64,000 bases of DNA from Desulforhopalus vacuolatus (GCF_016918505.1 NZ_JAFFPZ010000006.1:62001-126000); one strand, 5' to 3'; counted from the stretch's first letter, positions 46,337 through 56,378 are shown. Numbers and translations are program-made. Notes: a model not told the origin generated them from the letters alone.

Positions 46337-47716
46337 ATGACCACTTCGCAAATCGATACTATTGCTGCAATCGCTACTCCCCCCGGCGCGGGAGGGATCG
46401 GTATCATCCGCATCAGTGGAGAGCGCGCTCTTCCTGTTCTGCGTGAAATCTTTGTTTCTGCTTCTTCTGCTGCACCCTTCTCTGAAAGTCATAAACTCTA
46501 CTACGGCCATATCCGCGAGGAGGGTCGCCTGCTTGATGAAGTCCTTGCCGTCTTTATGGCGGGACCTCACTCCTACACTGCTGAAGATGTAGCGGAAATT
46601 CAATGCCATGGAAGTTCTCTTGTCCTGGAAAATGTTCTTGAGGCGGTGTTGTGCCACGAGGTGCGTCTTGCGGAACCGGGAGAATTTACCCGTCGTGCCT
46701 TCCTCAACGGGCGTATTGACCTCACCCGTGCCGAGGCGGTGGTAGAACTCCTTACTGCGCGGACGAAGAAAGGTGTTGACCTTGCCGAGGAACAGCTCTC
46801 CGGTGCCCTCTATAAGGCGCTGGAGCCGATTCGTCAGTCTCTCCTGTACGCCCGCGCCCATGTCGAGGTGGCAATAGATTTTCCGGAAGAAGATGTGGAG
46901 ATCATTGATCATGACATACTTCTAAAACAGCTTGAAAAGGAAGTACAAACTCCGCTGGGGCGCCTGCTTGGACGTGCCGGTCAGGGACGGATTTACCGTG
47001 AAGGTATCTCCATGGTCATTGCCGGGTTGCCCAATGTGGGCAAATCCAGTCTGCTCAACGCCATGCTCAATGAGGAGAGGGCCCTGGTTGCCGCTATTCC
47101 CGGTACCACCCGCGACTCCATTGAGGAGGTTGTGGACATCGGCGGGGTGCCGGTGCGCATCGTTGATACTGCCGGAATCCATGAGAGTGCGGAAGAGGTT
47201 GAGGAGATGGGGATTCTCCGGGCGAAGTGCCTGCTCAATCAGGCCGATCTGGTCCTCTTCGTGGTGGACGCTTCCTGCGGCCTGCGACCTGAAGACCTGG
47301 CACTGTATGATGTGGTGCAGCAGAAGCCGGTGCTGGCGGTGGTCAATAAAAGCGATCTGGTACCTGTCCCGCCTGATCTCTCTTCTCTCCCCGGTCTGCG
47401 TGGCTCGGTGGTGATCTCAGCAAAGCAGCAGCAGGGGCTGGAAGAGTTGCGGGATGCCATCTATGCAGAGATTACCGGAGGCGAAAATATGTGGGAAGAA
47501 GCTGGCTGTACCCCCAATCTGCGCCACAAAGTTTCCCTTGAACGTGCTGTGACCGCCTGTGACCGCATCATGGAGACACTTGAGGCAGGATTGACCTTCG
47601 ACCTCATCGCCGTCGATCTGCAGGATTGTCTTGGAGCCCTTGGCGATATCGTTGGTGAAACGACTACGGAGGATGTACTCGACGTGGTTTTTGCTGAGTT
47701 CTGCCTCGGAAAATGA
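46337..47716 (+). CDS. mnmE: tRNA modification GTPase MnmE
   Basis: 459 residues from ATG 46337 (MTTSQIDTIAAIATPPGAGG). It has the formyl-THF-binding N-terminus, helical domain and inserted G domain: GLPNVGKSSLLNAML (G1), DTAGIHE (G3), NKSD (G4), and the C-terminal FCLGK with its conserved cysteine. It partners MnmG for wobble-uridine modification. It starts four bases after the jag stop and overlaps the next gene. Confidence 0.96.
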   Translation: MTTSQIDTIAAIATPPGAGGIGIIRISGERALPVLREIFVSASSAAPFSESHKLYYGHIREEGRLLDEVLAVFMAGPHSYTAEDVAEIQCHGSSLVLENVLEAVLCHEVRLAEPGEFTRRAFLNGRIDLTRAEAVVELLTARTKKGVDLAEEQLSGALYKALEPIRQSLLYARAHVEVAIDFPEEDVEIIDHDILLKQLEKEVQTPLGRLLGRAGQGRIYREGISMVIAGLPNVGKSSLLNAMLNEERALVAAIPGTTRDSIEEVVDIGGVPVRIVDTAGIHESAEEVEEMGILRAKCLLNQADLVLFVVDASCGLRPEDLALYDVVQQKPVLAVVNKSDLVPVPPDLSSLPGLRGSVVISAKQQQGLEELRDAIYAEITGGENMWEEAGCTPNLRHKVSLERAVTACDRIMETLEAGLTFDLIAVDLQDCLGALGDIVGETTTEDVLDVVFAEFCLGK

Positions 47717-48930
47717 TGAAGCCGGCTGTTCCTGTCACTTCTCTTTCTTCTTCCGACCTGTTTGCCTGGCGGCAGGAAGTAGAGAGGCATATCACACCCC
47801 TTCCTGCAGAGAGTGTTGTTGTGGAACAGGCCATTGGACGGGTAACCGTCGAGGCCATTTCTGCCGCCCGCCCCTCACCCCGTTTCGCGGAATCTCTGCG
47901 CGACGGTTTCCTTTTTTTTCCTGCCGATTTTATTACAGCATCGCAAACAGGACTTGAGGTCTGTTTTGAGGTGGCAGCCGGTACTCGGGATGTGCCAGAG
48001 CTGGTGCCTGGTTCTGCCCAGCGCATCTTTACCGGTGGGATGGTGTGCGCCGGGTGGGGAGCGGTGGTTGTGCCCCATGAATTTTGTGAGCTGCGGGGAG
48101 GGCGTGTCTATCCACGGCAGTTGCCGAAAAACAGTTATATCCGCGAGGTTGGAATGGACAGTGCGGCGGGAGAGATTCTTTTTCCTGCCGGGCACAGACT
48201 TTCTGCTGAAGATGTTGTTCTGCTGGTGTCCTGCGGTGTCCACACTCTCTCGGTGAGAAGTCGTTCACGGGTGGCGCTCTGCTGTACCGGCAGTGAGCTG
48301 GTGGCTGGCAGGGAACCCGGGCCTGGAGAAAAAGTGTCGGTAAATCACCTGTTCATGAAAGCGGCTCTTGAGCGTTTTTATCCCCGGGACTTTTCTGTGA
48401 CCCTGGTCGGTGATGAGAAAGAAGTGCTGGCTTCTTTTTTCTCCGGTGCCATCATGAAAAATGCTGATTTGATTCTTACCAGCGGCGGCATGGGGCCGGG
48501 CAGGTTTGATCTGGTGCAGGAGGTTTTTGCCGGGATGGGAGGGGAGATTTTCTTTGATACGCTGGCCATGCAGCCGGGGAAATCGCTGCTGTTTGGCAGG
48601 CTGCACGGTGCTGTTGTTCTCGGACTGCCCGGACCGCCCCGCGCGGTCTCCACTCTTACTGAAGAACTGCTCGTGCCGGTGTTCCGGCTGCTTGAAGGTG
48701 AGAATTCAGAGAAATGCTGGCCAACGGCTTTTGCGGCGAAACTGCTTTCTTCGGCGGGTTCTGCTTCCCGTTTTCCCCGTCTCAGGAGTGGGGTTCTCTC
48801 TTTTTTGCAAGGAGAATGTTTTGTTCGACCTGTGGGAAAAAGGGAGCAGGCGCAGTGTCACATTGTCTTTCCTGCTGACCGGGAACTGCATTCTGGAGAC
48901 CTTGTCGAGGTTCACCTGCTGCCTTTCTGA
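47713..48930 (+). CDS. Molybdopterin molybdotransferase MoeA-like protein
   Basis: 405 residues; the ATG overlaps the mnmE stop (ATGA). The MoeA N-terminus has RPSPRFAESLRDGFLF (matching the DGYA substrate motif), and the MPT-binding domain has CCTGSELVAGREPGPGEKVS, LTSGGMGPGRFDLVQEVF and AMQPGKSLLFG. The normally invariant GLPGNP is GLPGPP here, and SGGVSVG is SGGMGPG. The closing domain IV is recognisable. It is probably a molybdenum or tungsten insertase with altered specificity, or a MoeA-like paralogue. No other moa or moe genes are in view. Confidence 0.8.
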   Translation: MMKPAVPVTSLSSSDLFAWRQEVERHITPLPAESVVVEQAIGRVTVEAISAARPSPRFAESLRDGFLFFPADFITASQTGLEVCFEVAAGTRDVPELVPGSAQRIFTGGMVCAGWGAVVVPHEFCELRGGRVYPRQLPKNSYIREVGMDSAAGEILFPAGHRLSAEDVVLLVSCGVHTLSVRSRSRVALCCTGSELVAGREPGPGEKVSVNHLFMKAALERFYPRDFSVTLVGDEKEVLASFFSGAIMKNADLILTSGGMGPGRFDLVQEVFAGMGGEIFFDTLAMQPGKSLLFGRLHGAVVLGLPGPPRAVSTLTEELLVPVFRLLEGENSEKCWPTAFAAKLLSSAGSASRFPRLRSGVLSFLQGECFVRPVGKREQAQCHIVFPADRELHSGDLVEVHLLPF

Positions 48931-49446
48931 CTCCTTTTTATACCATTTACATTTTGTATTGATCAGAGAACGCAACTGCGTGGACATCTTTTTTTGGCGG
49001 TTACGAATGGATAAACAGGATGTAATACCATTCCTATTAAGTTATACCCCGTTTTGTCTCCATTTTATCCATTCATGGTTACAAACGACAAAAGGAACCA
49101 CGAAAGGAACTGCAAGAGAAACCACGAATGAACACGAATGGACACGAATTATTACTCATTCGTAATCGCCCCAAATTGCCTTACCGCTTTTCGCCTTTCC
49201 CGTCCTTCCCGCTTTAAATAGAAAAATTCTTTGTTTTCAAATGCTTTTTGCCCTTATTCGCCTTATTCGAGCAGTTATTCGTTGGCAAAAAGTCTTTTCG
49301 CTTTTACTTTCCTTAGCATTCTTCGCGGTAAAAAATGTAGTTGATATTAGTGAAAATTAGTGTCCATTCGTGGTTACAAAATGCAAAAGGAATCACGAAT
49401 GGATAAACAGGATGCAAAACGGATGCATAACTTAAGAGAAATAGTA
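48931..49446. repeat. Large mosaic repeat, inverted partner of 51071-51528
   Basis: Module ATACCATTTACATTTTGTAT ... TTTTTTTGGCG (48943-49000, inverted copy of 27793-27847). Then from 49025 ATACCATTCCTATTAAGTTA ... through TTCGTGGTTAC modules and a 101-bp block (49205-49305) that is identical, inverted, to 51268-51368. The right end (49408-49448) is an imperfect inverted copy of the left end at 49025, giving a ~424-bp element with ~50-bp terminal inverted repeats. Confidence 0.8.
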
Positions 49447-50271
49447 TTATTTCTGGCAGTTGCGGCAGAAGCAGCTTGAGCGGCCGCCAAGCACTTCTTT
49501 CTCAATATGCCTGCCGCATCTTTTGCACGGTTCGCCCGCCCGGCCATAGACCTGAAAATTCATCTGAAAATAGCCGCTCTGCTGATCGACGCTGCGAAAA
49601 TCACTGATGGTGGAACCTCCACATTCAATGGCGAAGCGCAGGGTTTTTCTGATACATTCCACCAGTTGCTGCCACTCTTTCATGGTGATTTTTGCCACAC
49701 TGCGCTGTGGACGAATACCGGCTGCAAAAAGAGATTCGTTTGCGTAGATGTTACCAATGCCCACCACGACTTCGCTGCTCATAATGAAAGGTTTCACGGA
49801 AATCTTCCGTCTTCTTGCCTTTTCCTTCAGCCACTGCGCAGTAAAGTGCTCGCCGAGGGGCTCTGGCCCGCTGGTGCGAAAAAAGACCTGTCGCGCGGTT
49901 TCATCCCCGGCGGCGAGTACTGCCACCCGCCCGAAGCGGCGCGGGTCGTGGTAACGGAGCAGAGTACTGTCATCAAGCATAAATTCAAGGTGGTCATGGA
50001 GACGGCGCGGTGTACCCTGCAGAAAGAGGCCGAGGTTGCCGGTCATGCCAAGGTGGAAGACCAGCAGTTCCCCGCTGTCGAGATCAAAAAGCAGGTATTT
50101 AGCACGCCTGCGGACGGCGGTAATCTGCCCGCCGCAGAGCGTCGACAGCTCTTTGACGGGAACGGGGGTGCGCAGTGCTTTGCCGCTGCTGTAGAAACGT
50201 TCCAGTCTGCGACCGACGAGATGGGGCTCAAGACCCATGCGGATTACTTCAACTTCGGGGAGTTCGGGCAT
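49447..50271 (-). CDS. mutM: Formamidopyrimidine-DNA glycosylase
   Basis: 274 residues. The N-terminal PELPEVEVIRMGLEPHL (catalytic Pro and Glu), VGIGNIYANESLFAAGI, and the C-terminal zinc finger CKRCGRHIEKEVLGG...FCRNCQ are intact. It excises oxidised purines such as 8-oxoguanine and nicks the abasic site. The stop falls at the edge of the left inverted repeat. It is divergent from cvpA. Confidence 0.95.
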   Translation of the reverse strand: MPELPEVEVIRMGLEPHLVGRRLERFYSSGKALRTPVPVKELSTLCGGQITAVRRRAKYLLFDLDSGELLVFHLGMTGNLGLFLQGTPRRLHDHLEFMLDDSTLLRYHDPRRFGRVAVLAAGDETARQVFFRTSGPEPLGEHFTAQWLKEKARRRKISVKPFIMSSEVVVGIGNIYANESLFAAGIRPQRSVAKITMKEWQQLVECIRKTLRFAIECGGSTISDFRSVDQQSGYFQMNFQVYGRAGEPCKRCGRHIEKEVLGGRSSCFCRNCQK

Positions 50272-50395
50272 GGTAAATAATCCTTGTTGTTTTTCTCATT
50301 TCTGCCATTATTTAACTGTTACAATGTGTACCTTCTCAAAAAACCGTGGACAACACAAAATAAGAACGATATCTGGTATCCACCAGTATATTGCT

Positions 50396-50460
50396 TCAGT
50401 TCATCGAAACTAAAAGGGGAAGGACGGGAGAAGGGAGAAAGGGAAAAGCAAAAAAATTAA
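50396..50460. repeat. Short purine-rich tandem before cvpA
   Basis: AGGGGAAGGACGGGAGAAGG then GAGAAAGGGAAAAGC, one compact copy of the purine-rich module also present at 35440, 54775 and 57520. Confidence 0.55.
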
Positions 50461-50482
50461 TACATAAGGGAGTGCAAAATCT

Positions 50483-51070
50483 ATGAACAATCTTCATGAA
50501 CTGCTCGGACCGCTGACGATGTATGATATGGTTATTCTTGGCATCCTGGGCCTGCTTGTTGCCCGGGGACTCTGGGTTGGGGCGGTTAAACAGGTGACGG
50601 CGCTGCTGGCCCTTTACCTTGGTTTCTTTGTCGCGAGCCAATACCACGAAGAGCTTTTTCCGATACTCAAAGATGTGTCAGAGAATCCAAAGGTAATCTT
50701 TCTCGTTGCCTGCGTTATTCTCTTCATCGTCACCTATATCGTTGTCGTGCTGCTTGGCAAGCTGCTCAGCCTTGTTCTCTCGATGACTCTCACCAGCTGG
50801 TTCGACCATCTTCTTGGCGGGGTGGTGGGTTTTTTCAAGGGAGTGATGGTTGTGGTTCTGCTGCACCTTATTCTCGGTACTTTCCTGGCACCGCAGAATG
50901 ACATGCTGCGCAAATGTGCCACCTGCGACGTACTCAACGATGCCTCGGATTATACTCGAAACTTCATCCGTGATTCAGATGTCCGCAAATCGCTGGAACA
51001 GAAGACTCCGGCCATCAATATGGAACGGGTGAAAAAATATATTGATACAACCCTGAAAAGAGATGAGTAA
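50483..51070 (+). CDS. CvpA family membrane protein
   Basis: 195 residues with four hydrophobic helices (YDMVILGILGLLVARGLWVG, VTALLALYLGFFVASQY, VIFLVACVILFIVTYIVVVL, GVVGFFKGVMVVVLLHLIL) in the CvpA arrangement. CvpA relatives affect colicin V export and envelope stress. The last codons and stop (GATGAGTAATAATTCGTG) coincide with the end of a repeat element, which may have supplied the stop codon. Confidence 0.85.
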   Translation: MNNLHELLGPLTMYDMVILGILGLLVARGLWVGAVKQVTALLALYLGFFVASQYHEELFPILKDVSENPKVIFLVACVILFIVTYIVVVLLGKLLSLVLSMTLTSWFDHLLGGVVGFFKGVMVVVLLHLILGTFLAPQNDMLRKCATCDVLNDASDYTRNFIRDSDVRKSLEQKTPAINMERVKKYIDTTLKRDE

Positions 51071-51528
51071 TAATTCGTGTTTATCCGTGTCCATTCGTGG
51101 TTCCTTTTGCATTTTGTAACCACGAATGGACACGAAGAACACGAAGGAAAGCAAAAGCGGAAAGGACAGGGTTTGTAACCACGAATGGACACTAATTTTC
51201 ACTAATACCAACTACAACCAATTACAACCAATTACATTTTTTACCGCGAAGAACGCGAAGAAAGGCAAAAAGCGAAAAGACTTTTTGCCAACGAATAACT
51301 GCTCGAATAAGGCGAATAAGGGCAAAAAGCATTTGAAAACAAAGAATTTTTCTATTTAAAGCGGGAAGGCAATTTTTGGCGATGACGAATGAGTAATAAT
51401 TCGTGTCCATTCGTGTTCATTCGTGGTTTCTCTTGCAGTTCCTTTTGTGGTTCCTTTTGTCGTTTGTAACCACGAATGGATAAACGGGATGCAAAACGGG
51501 GCATAACTTAATAGGAATGGTATACGCT
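51071..51528. repeat. Large mosaic repeat, inverted relative to 48931-49446
   Basis: 458 bases. Read on the minus strand from 51523 it runs ATACCATTCCTATTAAGTTA, CCCCGTTTTG, TTCGTGGTTAC modules, the 101-bp block identical to 49205-49305, a CTTCGCGTTCTTCGCGG module and more TTCGTGTCCATTCGTGG. It abuts the cvpA stop. Confidence 0.8.
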
Positions 51529-52410
51529 TCAAAGTGAGGTCCTGGCCTCTTCAATGAGCTGCCCGCCAAATTCACTGGTGAAATCGTCAAGATGTTCCTG
51601 CCAGCTCTTAAAGACGTTTATTCCCGCTGTTTTGAGGACGCTGTTTTCGAGAATGGAGTTATGGGGGCGGTGTGCCGGAGTGGGGTACTCTTCGGTGGTA
51701 CAGGGGCGTATGGTGTATGGTACGTCGAGACGGTTGAGAAAGTAACACGCTCCCTCATACCAGGTGCCATGGCCTTCACTGGTGGCATGAATTATACCGG
51801 TGATGTCGGAAGTAAGCAGCAGGGCGAGCTGTTCGGCCAGCGGGCGGGACCAGGTAAGTGAGCCATATTGGTCATTAACCACTTTCAGCTCCCGCTTTCC
51901 GTCGGCGAGGGCGAGACGCAGCATGGTTTTGAGGAAGTTTCCGCCGTGGGCGGAGTAGAGCCAGGCGGTGCGCAGGATGGCGGCGTTGCATCCCGAGGCG
52001 ACAATCGCCTGCTCTCCGGCCAGTTTGCTGCGGCCGTATTCACTCAGCGGTGAAACCGGGTCACTTTCAAGATAGCTCTGTGGTACCTGCCGCTCGCCGT
52101 CAAAAACGTAGTCGGTGGAGATGTGCAGCAGCCGTGCGTCAATGCGTGCGGCGGCAGTGGCGAGGTTTTTGGGGCCCTTTGTGTTTCCGAGGCGGGCCGC
52201 TTCTTTCTCCGTTTCGCATCTATCGACAGCTGTATAGGCGGCGGCGTTGATAATCACCTGCGGCTGTTCTTTCTCCAGCAGAGAGTTTACCGAATTGGCG
52301 TTGGCGATATCGAGTTCTCTGTGGGTGCAGGGCAGTATTTCGTGTTCCGCCATGACACGCTGGCAGTCGCGGCCGAGCTGGCCGCCGGCTCCCGTGATAA
52401 GAATCTTCAT
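51529..52410 (-). CDS. rfbD: dTDP-4-dehydrorhamnose reductase
   Basis: 293 residues. The Rossmann start [19 protein letters not shown], the [11 protein letters not shown] segment, [11 protein letters not shown] and the YGRSKLAGE motif (catalytic Tyr-x3-Lys) are present. It makes dTDP-L-rhamnose with NAD(P)H. It overlaps the upstream rfbA by four bases. The rfbB and rfbC genes are not in the window. Confidence 0.95.
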   Translation of the reverse strand: MKILITGAGGQLGRDCQRVMAEHEILPCTHRELDIANANSVNSLLEKEQPQVIINAAAYTAVDRCETEKEAARLGNTKGPKNLATAAARIDARLLHISTDYVFDGERQVPQSYLESDPVSPLSEYGRSKLAGEQAIVASGCNAAILRTAWLYSAHGGNFLKTMLRLALADGKRELKVVNDQYGSLTWSRPLAEQLALLLTSDITGIIHATSEGHGTWYEGACYFLNRLDVPYTIRPCTTEEYPTPAHRPHNSILENSVLKTAGINVFKSWQEHLDDFTSEFGGQLIEEARTSL

Positions 52411-53294
52411 TTTGCTTCCTCCAGCCGTTGTTGTGTAACAAAATCCATCAGATACTGGCCATATTGATTTTTCAGCATGTCCTGTGCCAGCGCCTCTACG
52501 TCTGAGAGACTGATATAACCGAGTTCCCAGGCGATCTCTTCAAGACAGGCCACCTTCAGTCCCTGCCGCTCCTGTACTGCCTCAATATAACTTGAGGCCT
52601 GCTGCAGTGATTCATGAGTTCCGGTATCGAGCCAGCAGAAGCCGCGGCCGAGCGGCTGCACCTTGAGAGTGCCGCGACGCAGATATTCGTTGTTGACGTC
52701 GGTGATCTCCAGTTCGCCGCGTGCGGAAGGGGTGACGTTTTCGGCAATCTTCACGACTTCATTGCCGTAGAAGTACAGACCTGGAACGGCATATTTTGAT
52801 TTTGGCACAGCGGGTTTTTCCTCGATGCCGATTACTCGCCGGTCTTTATCAAATTCGACAACGCCGTAACGCTTTGGGTCACGGACAAGGTAGCCGAAGA
52901 TGAGCCCGCCGGTTTTCAGTGCTGCTGCTTCACGGAGAATTCGTGTGAATCCCGGGCCAAAGAAGATATTGTCGCCAAGAATCAGGGCAACGGAGTCGTC
53001 GCCGATGAACTCCCGGCCGATGAGGAAAGCCTGTGCCAGACCCTCCGGCTTTGGCTGTTCCGCATACTCAATGGTGAGGCCAAGCTGGGAACCGTCGCCG
53101 AAAAGCTGCTCGAAGAGTGGCAGATCCTTTGGCGTGGAGATGATGAGAATTTCGCGTATTCCTGCAAGCATGAGCACCGACAGCGGATAGTAGATCATCG
53201 GTTTGTCATATACCGGAATCATCTGTTTGGAGATAGCGCGGGTGAGGGGATAGAGACGGGTGCCGGAGCCTCCGGCGAGGATTATTCCTTTCAT
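52407..53294 (-). CDS. rfbA: Glucose-1-phosphate thymidylyltransferase
   Basis: 295 residues. [39 protein letters not shown] is the nucleotidyltransferase signature of Rml[22 protein letters not shown] and the C-terminal [18 protein letters not shown] are typical. It makes dTDP-glucose, the first step of dTDP-rhamnose synthesis. Confidence 0.96.
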   Translation of the reverse strand: MKGIILAGGSGTRLYPLTRAISKQMIPVYDKPMIYYPLSVLMLAGIREILIISTPKDLPLFEQLFGDGSQLGLTIEYAEQPKPEGLAQAFLIGREFIGDDSVALILGDNIFFGPGFTRILREAAALKTGGLIFGYLVRDPKRYGVVEFDKDRRVIGIEEKPAVPKSKYAVPGLYFYGNEVVKIAENVTPSARGELEITDVNNEYLRRGTLKVQPLGRGFCWLDTGTHESLQQASSYIEAVQERQGLKVACLEEIAWELGYISLSDVEALAQDMLKNQYGQYLMDFVTQQRLEEAK

Positions 53295-53398
53295 GGATGA
53301 CCAAATTGAAGTTGTTGGTAAAAAGGGGTATATTTAACGAATTCTGCACATTTATAAGGCGCCAATATATACGAAATTACAATGAAAAGGAATGGCAA

Positions 53399-54757
53399 AT
53401 GGCTGACAGACTTGCATGTTTTACCGCCTACGATATCCGCGGCAGAGTGCCGTCCGAACTGAATGCCGGGCTTGCCCGCCGAATCGGACGAGCCTTCGCC
53501 GGGGTCTATGGTGTGACAAAGGTGGTCGTCGGACGGGATATACGGCTCTCCAGCGGGGAACTGACGACGGCGCTGATGGAAGGGTTGACAGAGATGGGAG
53601 TTGATGTCCTTGACCTCGGCCTTTGCGGTACAGAGGAAATCTATCACGCTGCTTTCAGCCTCGAAAAAGATGGGATTGACGGCGGCGTAGTGGTTACTGC
53701 CAGTCATAACCCGAAGGACTACAACGGCATGAAATTTGTGGTGCGCGGGGCGAAACCGGTGACTGGCGAATCCGGCCTGCTGAAGATGAAAAGTCTGCTG
53801 GAGGAGGGACGCGAACCCCTTCCGCAGGGCCGCCGGGGAACAATTACCGCCTGTGACAACAAGTCTCACTACATCGAACATCTGCTCGGGTATGTGAATG
53901 TCGCGGAACTGAAGCCACTGACCCTTGTTGCGAATGCCGGTAACGGCTGCGCCGGAGCCATTGTTGATCGCCTTGAGCAGGTCCTTCCGGTCACCTTCGT
54001 TAAGATTAACCATCAGCCGGACGGTACCTTTCCGAAGGGTGTACCCAACCCGCTGCTGCCGGAGAGGAGAGAAGAGACCGCCGAAGCGGTGCGCCAGTCC
54101 GGTGCTGATTTCGGGCTTGCCTGGGATGGCGATTTTGACCGTTGCTTTTTCTGGGACGAACGGGGCGAATTTATTGAGGGGTATTATATTGTCGGTCTGC
54201 TGGCACAGGAGATGCTGAAGGGTGCGCCGGGCAGCAGGATTCTCTATGATGCACGCCTGACCTGGAACAGCGAAGAGATAATTACCGCCGCAGGCGGAGA
54301 GCCGATTATCACCCGTACCGGGCATGCCTTTATCAAGGAGCGGATGCGCAGGGAAGATGCGGTGTACGGCGGGGAGATGTCTGCTCACCATTATTTTCGG
54401 GATTTTGGCTACTGTGATTCCGGGATGATTCCCTGGCTGCTTATTGCCTCCCTGGTCAGCCGCACCGGCAGACGGCTCAGCGAACTGGTGGCGGAGCGGG
54501 TTGCCGCATTTCCTGTCTCCGGGGAGATAAACAGCACAGTGGCCGATGCCGATGCGGTGATCGCTGAGGTTGAGAAACGCTTTGCCGACGGCGAAAAGAG
54601 CGAAGTGGACGGTTTCTCTGCAGCCTTTCCCGACTGGCGCTTTAATATCCGTAAATCCAATACCGAACCACTGCTGCGTCTTAACGTGGAGAGCCGGGGC
54701 GATCGGGCCCTGATGGAGCGGAAAACAGCAGAACTTCTGGCAATTATACGGGGTTGA
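53399..54757 (+). CDS. Phosphomannomutase/phosphoglucomutase
   Basis: 452 residues from ATG 53399 (MADRLACFTAYDIRG), with AAAAGG upstream; the frame is open back to 53297. Four alpha-D-phosphohexomutase domains show the phosphoserine loop TASHNPKDYNGMKF, metal-binding WDGDFDRCFFWD, sugar-binding GGEMSAHHYFRDF and the terminal phosphate loop RKSNTEPLLRLNVE. GEMSAHH and the overall form favour mannose/glucose specificity (ManB/AlgC type). It supplies mannose-1-phosphate to the next gene. Confidence 0.92.
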   Translation: MADRLACFTAYDIRGRVPSELNAGLARRIGRAFAGVYGVTKVVVGRDIRLSSGELTTALMEGLTEMGVDVLDLGLCGTEEIYHAAFSLEKDGIDGGVVVTASHNPKDYNGMKFVVRGAKPVTGESGLLKMKSLLEEGREPLPQGRRGTITACDNKSHYIEHLLGYVNVAELKPLTLVANAGNGCAGAIVDRLEQVLPVTFVKINHQPDGTFPKGVPNPLLPERREETAEAVRQSGADFGLAWDGDFDRCFFWDERGEFIEGYYIVGLLAQEMLKGAPGSRILYDARLTWNSEEIITAAGGEPIITRTGHAFIKERMRREDAVYGGEMSAHHYFRDFGYCDSGMIPWLLIASLVSRTGRRLSELVAERVAAFPVSGEINSTVADADAVIAEVEKRFADGEKSEVDGFSAAFPDWRFNIRKSNTEPLLRLNVESRGDRALMERKTAELLAIIRG

Positions 54758-54950
54758 AAATTCGTAACTAAAAGGGGAGGGACGGGAAAGGCGAAAAACG
54801 GTACGGCAATTTTTACCGCGAAGAACGCTAAGGAACACGAAGAAAGACAAAAGCTTGAGAACAAAGATTTTTTTTTAATTGAAACGGGAAAAGCGAAAGA
54901 CAGTAAGACAAAGCCTTTCTCCCTTATTCAATATTTCCAAAGGGAAAAAA
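54758..54950. repeat. Mosaic repeat between phosphomannomutase and manC
   Basis: GGGGAGGGACGGGAAAGGCG, then TTTTTACCGCGAAGAACGCT and AGGAACACGAAGAAAGAC, and a poly-T stretch. The same module order is seen at 35440-35580. Confidence 0.65.
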
Positions 54951-56378
54951 ATGACACAAATCCAACCTGTAATTCTCGCGGGTGGCTCCGGCTCTCGTCT
55001 CTGGCCACTCTCCCGTAAACTTTACCCCAAGCAGCTGCTGTGCCTCACCGGAGAGCTTTCCCTGTTGCAGAACACCCTGTTGCGGGCCTGCAATCTGCCC
55101 GATGTGTTACCGCCGATCGTCGTGGTGGGCGAGTCACACCGCCATGTCACTCTTGCTCAGATAGATGAACTTGGGGCTGTGGTACAGGCGAAAGAGATGA
55201 GTGTCCTGCTGGAGCCGTCCGGGCGTAATACGGCTCCGGCCGTCGCCGGGGTGGCTCAATTCTGCAGGCAGCGCGGGGATGATGACGGGGTGGTACTGCT
55301 GGTGCTGCCAGCTGACCATGTCATCAGCAAACCGGAGGCTTTTTCCCGTGTTGTAGAGGAAGCAGTGGTTCTCACGGCGAAAGGGGCGGTGGTTACCTTC
55401 GGTATTCGTCCTGGAGCACCCGAGACCGGATATGGCTATATTGAACAGGGTGAGGACTCTGCAATTCTCTCCTTTAAGGAAAAGCCTGATGAAGAGACTG
55501 CCGCCCGCTATTTGCAGCAGGGAAATTTTCTCTGGAACAGCGGGATGTTCGCCTTTACCCTTGGCACCATCCTCACTGAGCTGGAGCATTATGCGCCGGA
55601 GATCCTTTCCGCAATGGGACAGGCTGTTGTGCGGGGCACCCGTGACGATCGCTTTTTCCGCTTCGACGCGGAGAGCATGGCCGAATCACCGGAGGATTCC
55701 ATCGACTATGCACTGATGGAGAAAACGCAGAATGCCGCAGTCGTGCCAGCGAGCATCGGCTGGAGCGATATCGGGTCGTGGAAGGCGCTCTGGGATGTGC
55801 AGAAGAAGGACGAGAACGGTAACGTCACCAGTGGTGACGTGATCCTGGAAGGAGTAAAAAACTGTATCATTGAATCCCACAAGCATCTTGTTGCCGCCGT
55901 TGGCCTTGAAGATACCCTCGTTATTGAGACCGATGATGCGGTGATGGTTGCCCCCATGTCCCACGCTCAGGACGTGAAAAAGGTGGTCAACATCCTGAAG
56001 AAAGCAAAACGCAGTGAATATAACGTCCATACTACGGTTTACCGTCCCTGGGGCAGCTACACCGTGCTGGAGATTCAGCCGCGCTTCCAGATCAAACGCA
56101 TCACTGTTACCCCCGGGGCCAGTCTCTCCCTGCAAAAGCATCACCATCGCAATGAACACTGGGTTGTGGTGAGCGGTACTGCGCGGGTGACCAACGGTGA
56201 ATCCGTGAAACTGGTGTATGAGAATGAGGCGGCCTATATTCCGGCGGGAAATGTCCATCGGCTGGAAAATCCAGGGGTGATTCCACTGGAGCTTATCGAG
56301 ACCCAGCTTGGCAGCTATCTGGGAGAGGATGATATCGTCCGTTTTGAAGATGCCTATGGGCGGAAGGGTGAACAGTGA
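54951..56378 (+). CDS. manC: Mannose-1-phosphate guanylyltransferase / mannose-6-phosphate isomerase
   Basis: 475 residues from ATG 54951, with AAAGGG upstream; the longer frame starts in the repeat. VILAGGSGSRLWPLSRKLYP is the GDP-mannose pyrophosphorylase signature and FKEKPDEETAARYL the second. The C-terminal cupin (YRPWGSYTVLEIQPRFQIKR, KHHHRNEHWVVVSGTARVTN) is the type II PMI domain. It makes GDP-mannose for polysaccharide or LPS. Confidence 0.95.
   Translation: MTQIQPVILAGGSGSRLWPLSRKLYPKQLLCLTGELSLLQNTLLRACNLPDVLPPIVVVGESHRHVTLAQIDELGAVVQAKEMSVLLEPSGRNTAPAVAGVAQFCRQRGDDDGVVLLVLPADHVISKPEAFSRVVEEAVVLTAKGAVVTFGIRPGAPETGYGYIEQGEDSAILSFKEKPDEETAARYLQQGNFLWNSGMFAFTLGTILTELEHYAPEILSAMGQAVVRGTRDDRFFRFDAESMAESPEDSIDYALMEKTQNAAVVPASIGWSDIGSWKALWDVQKKDENGNVTSGDVILEGVKNCIIESHKHLVAAVGLEDTLVIETDDAVMVAPMSHAQDVKKVVNILKKAKRSEYNVHTTVYRPWGSYTVLEIQPRFQIKRITVTPGASLSLQKHHHRNEHWVVVSGTARVTNGESVKLVYENEAAYIPAGNVHRLENPGVIPLELIETQLGSYLGEDDIVRFEDAYGRKGEQ

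Noticed and set aside
53291-54850. A 519-codon frame antisense to the phosphomannomutase gene
   Set aside because: Long only because of codon bias of the opposite strand; no domain, no ribosome binding site.
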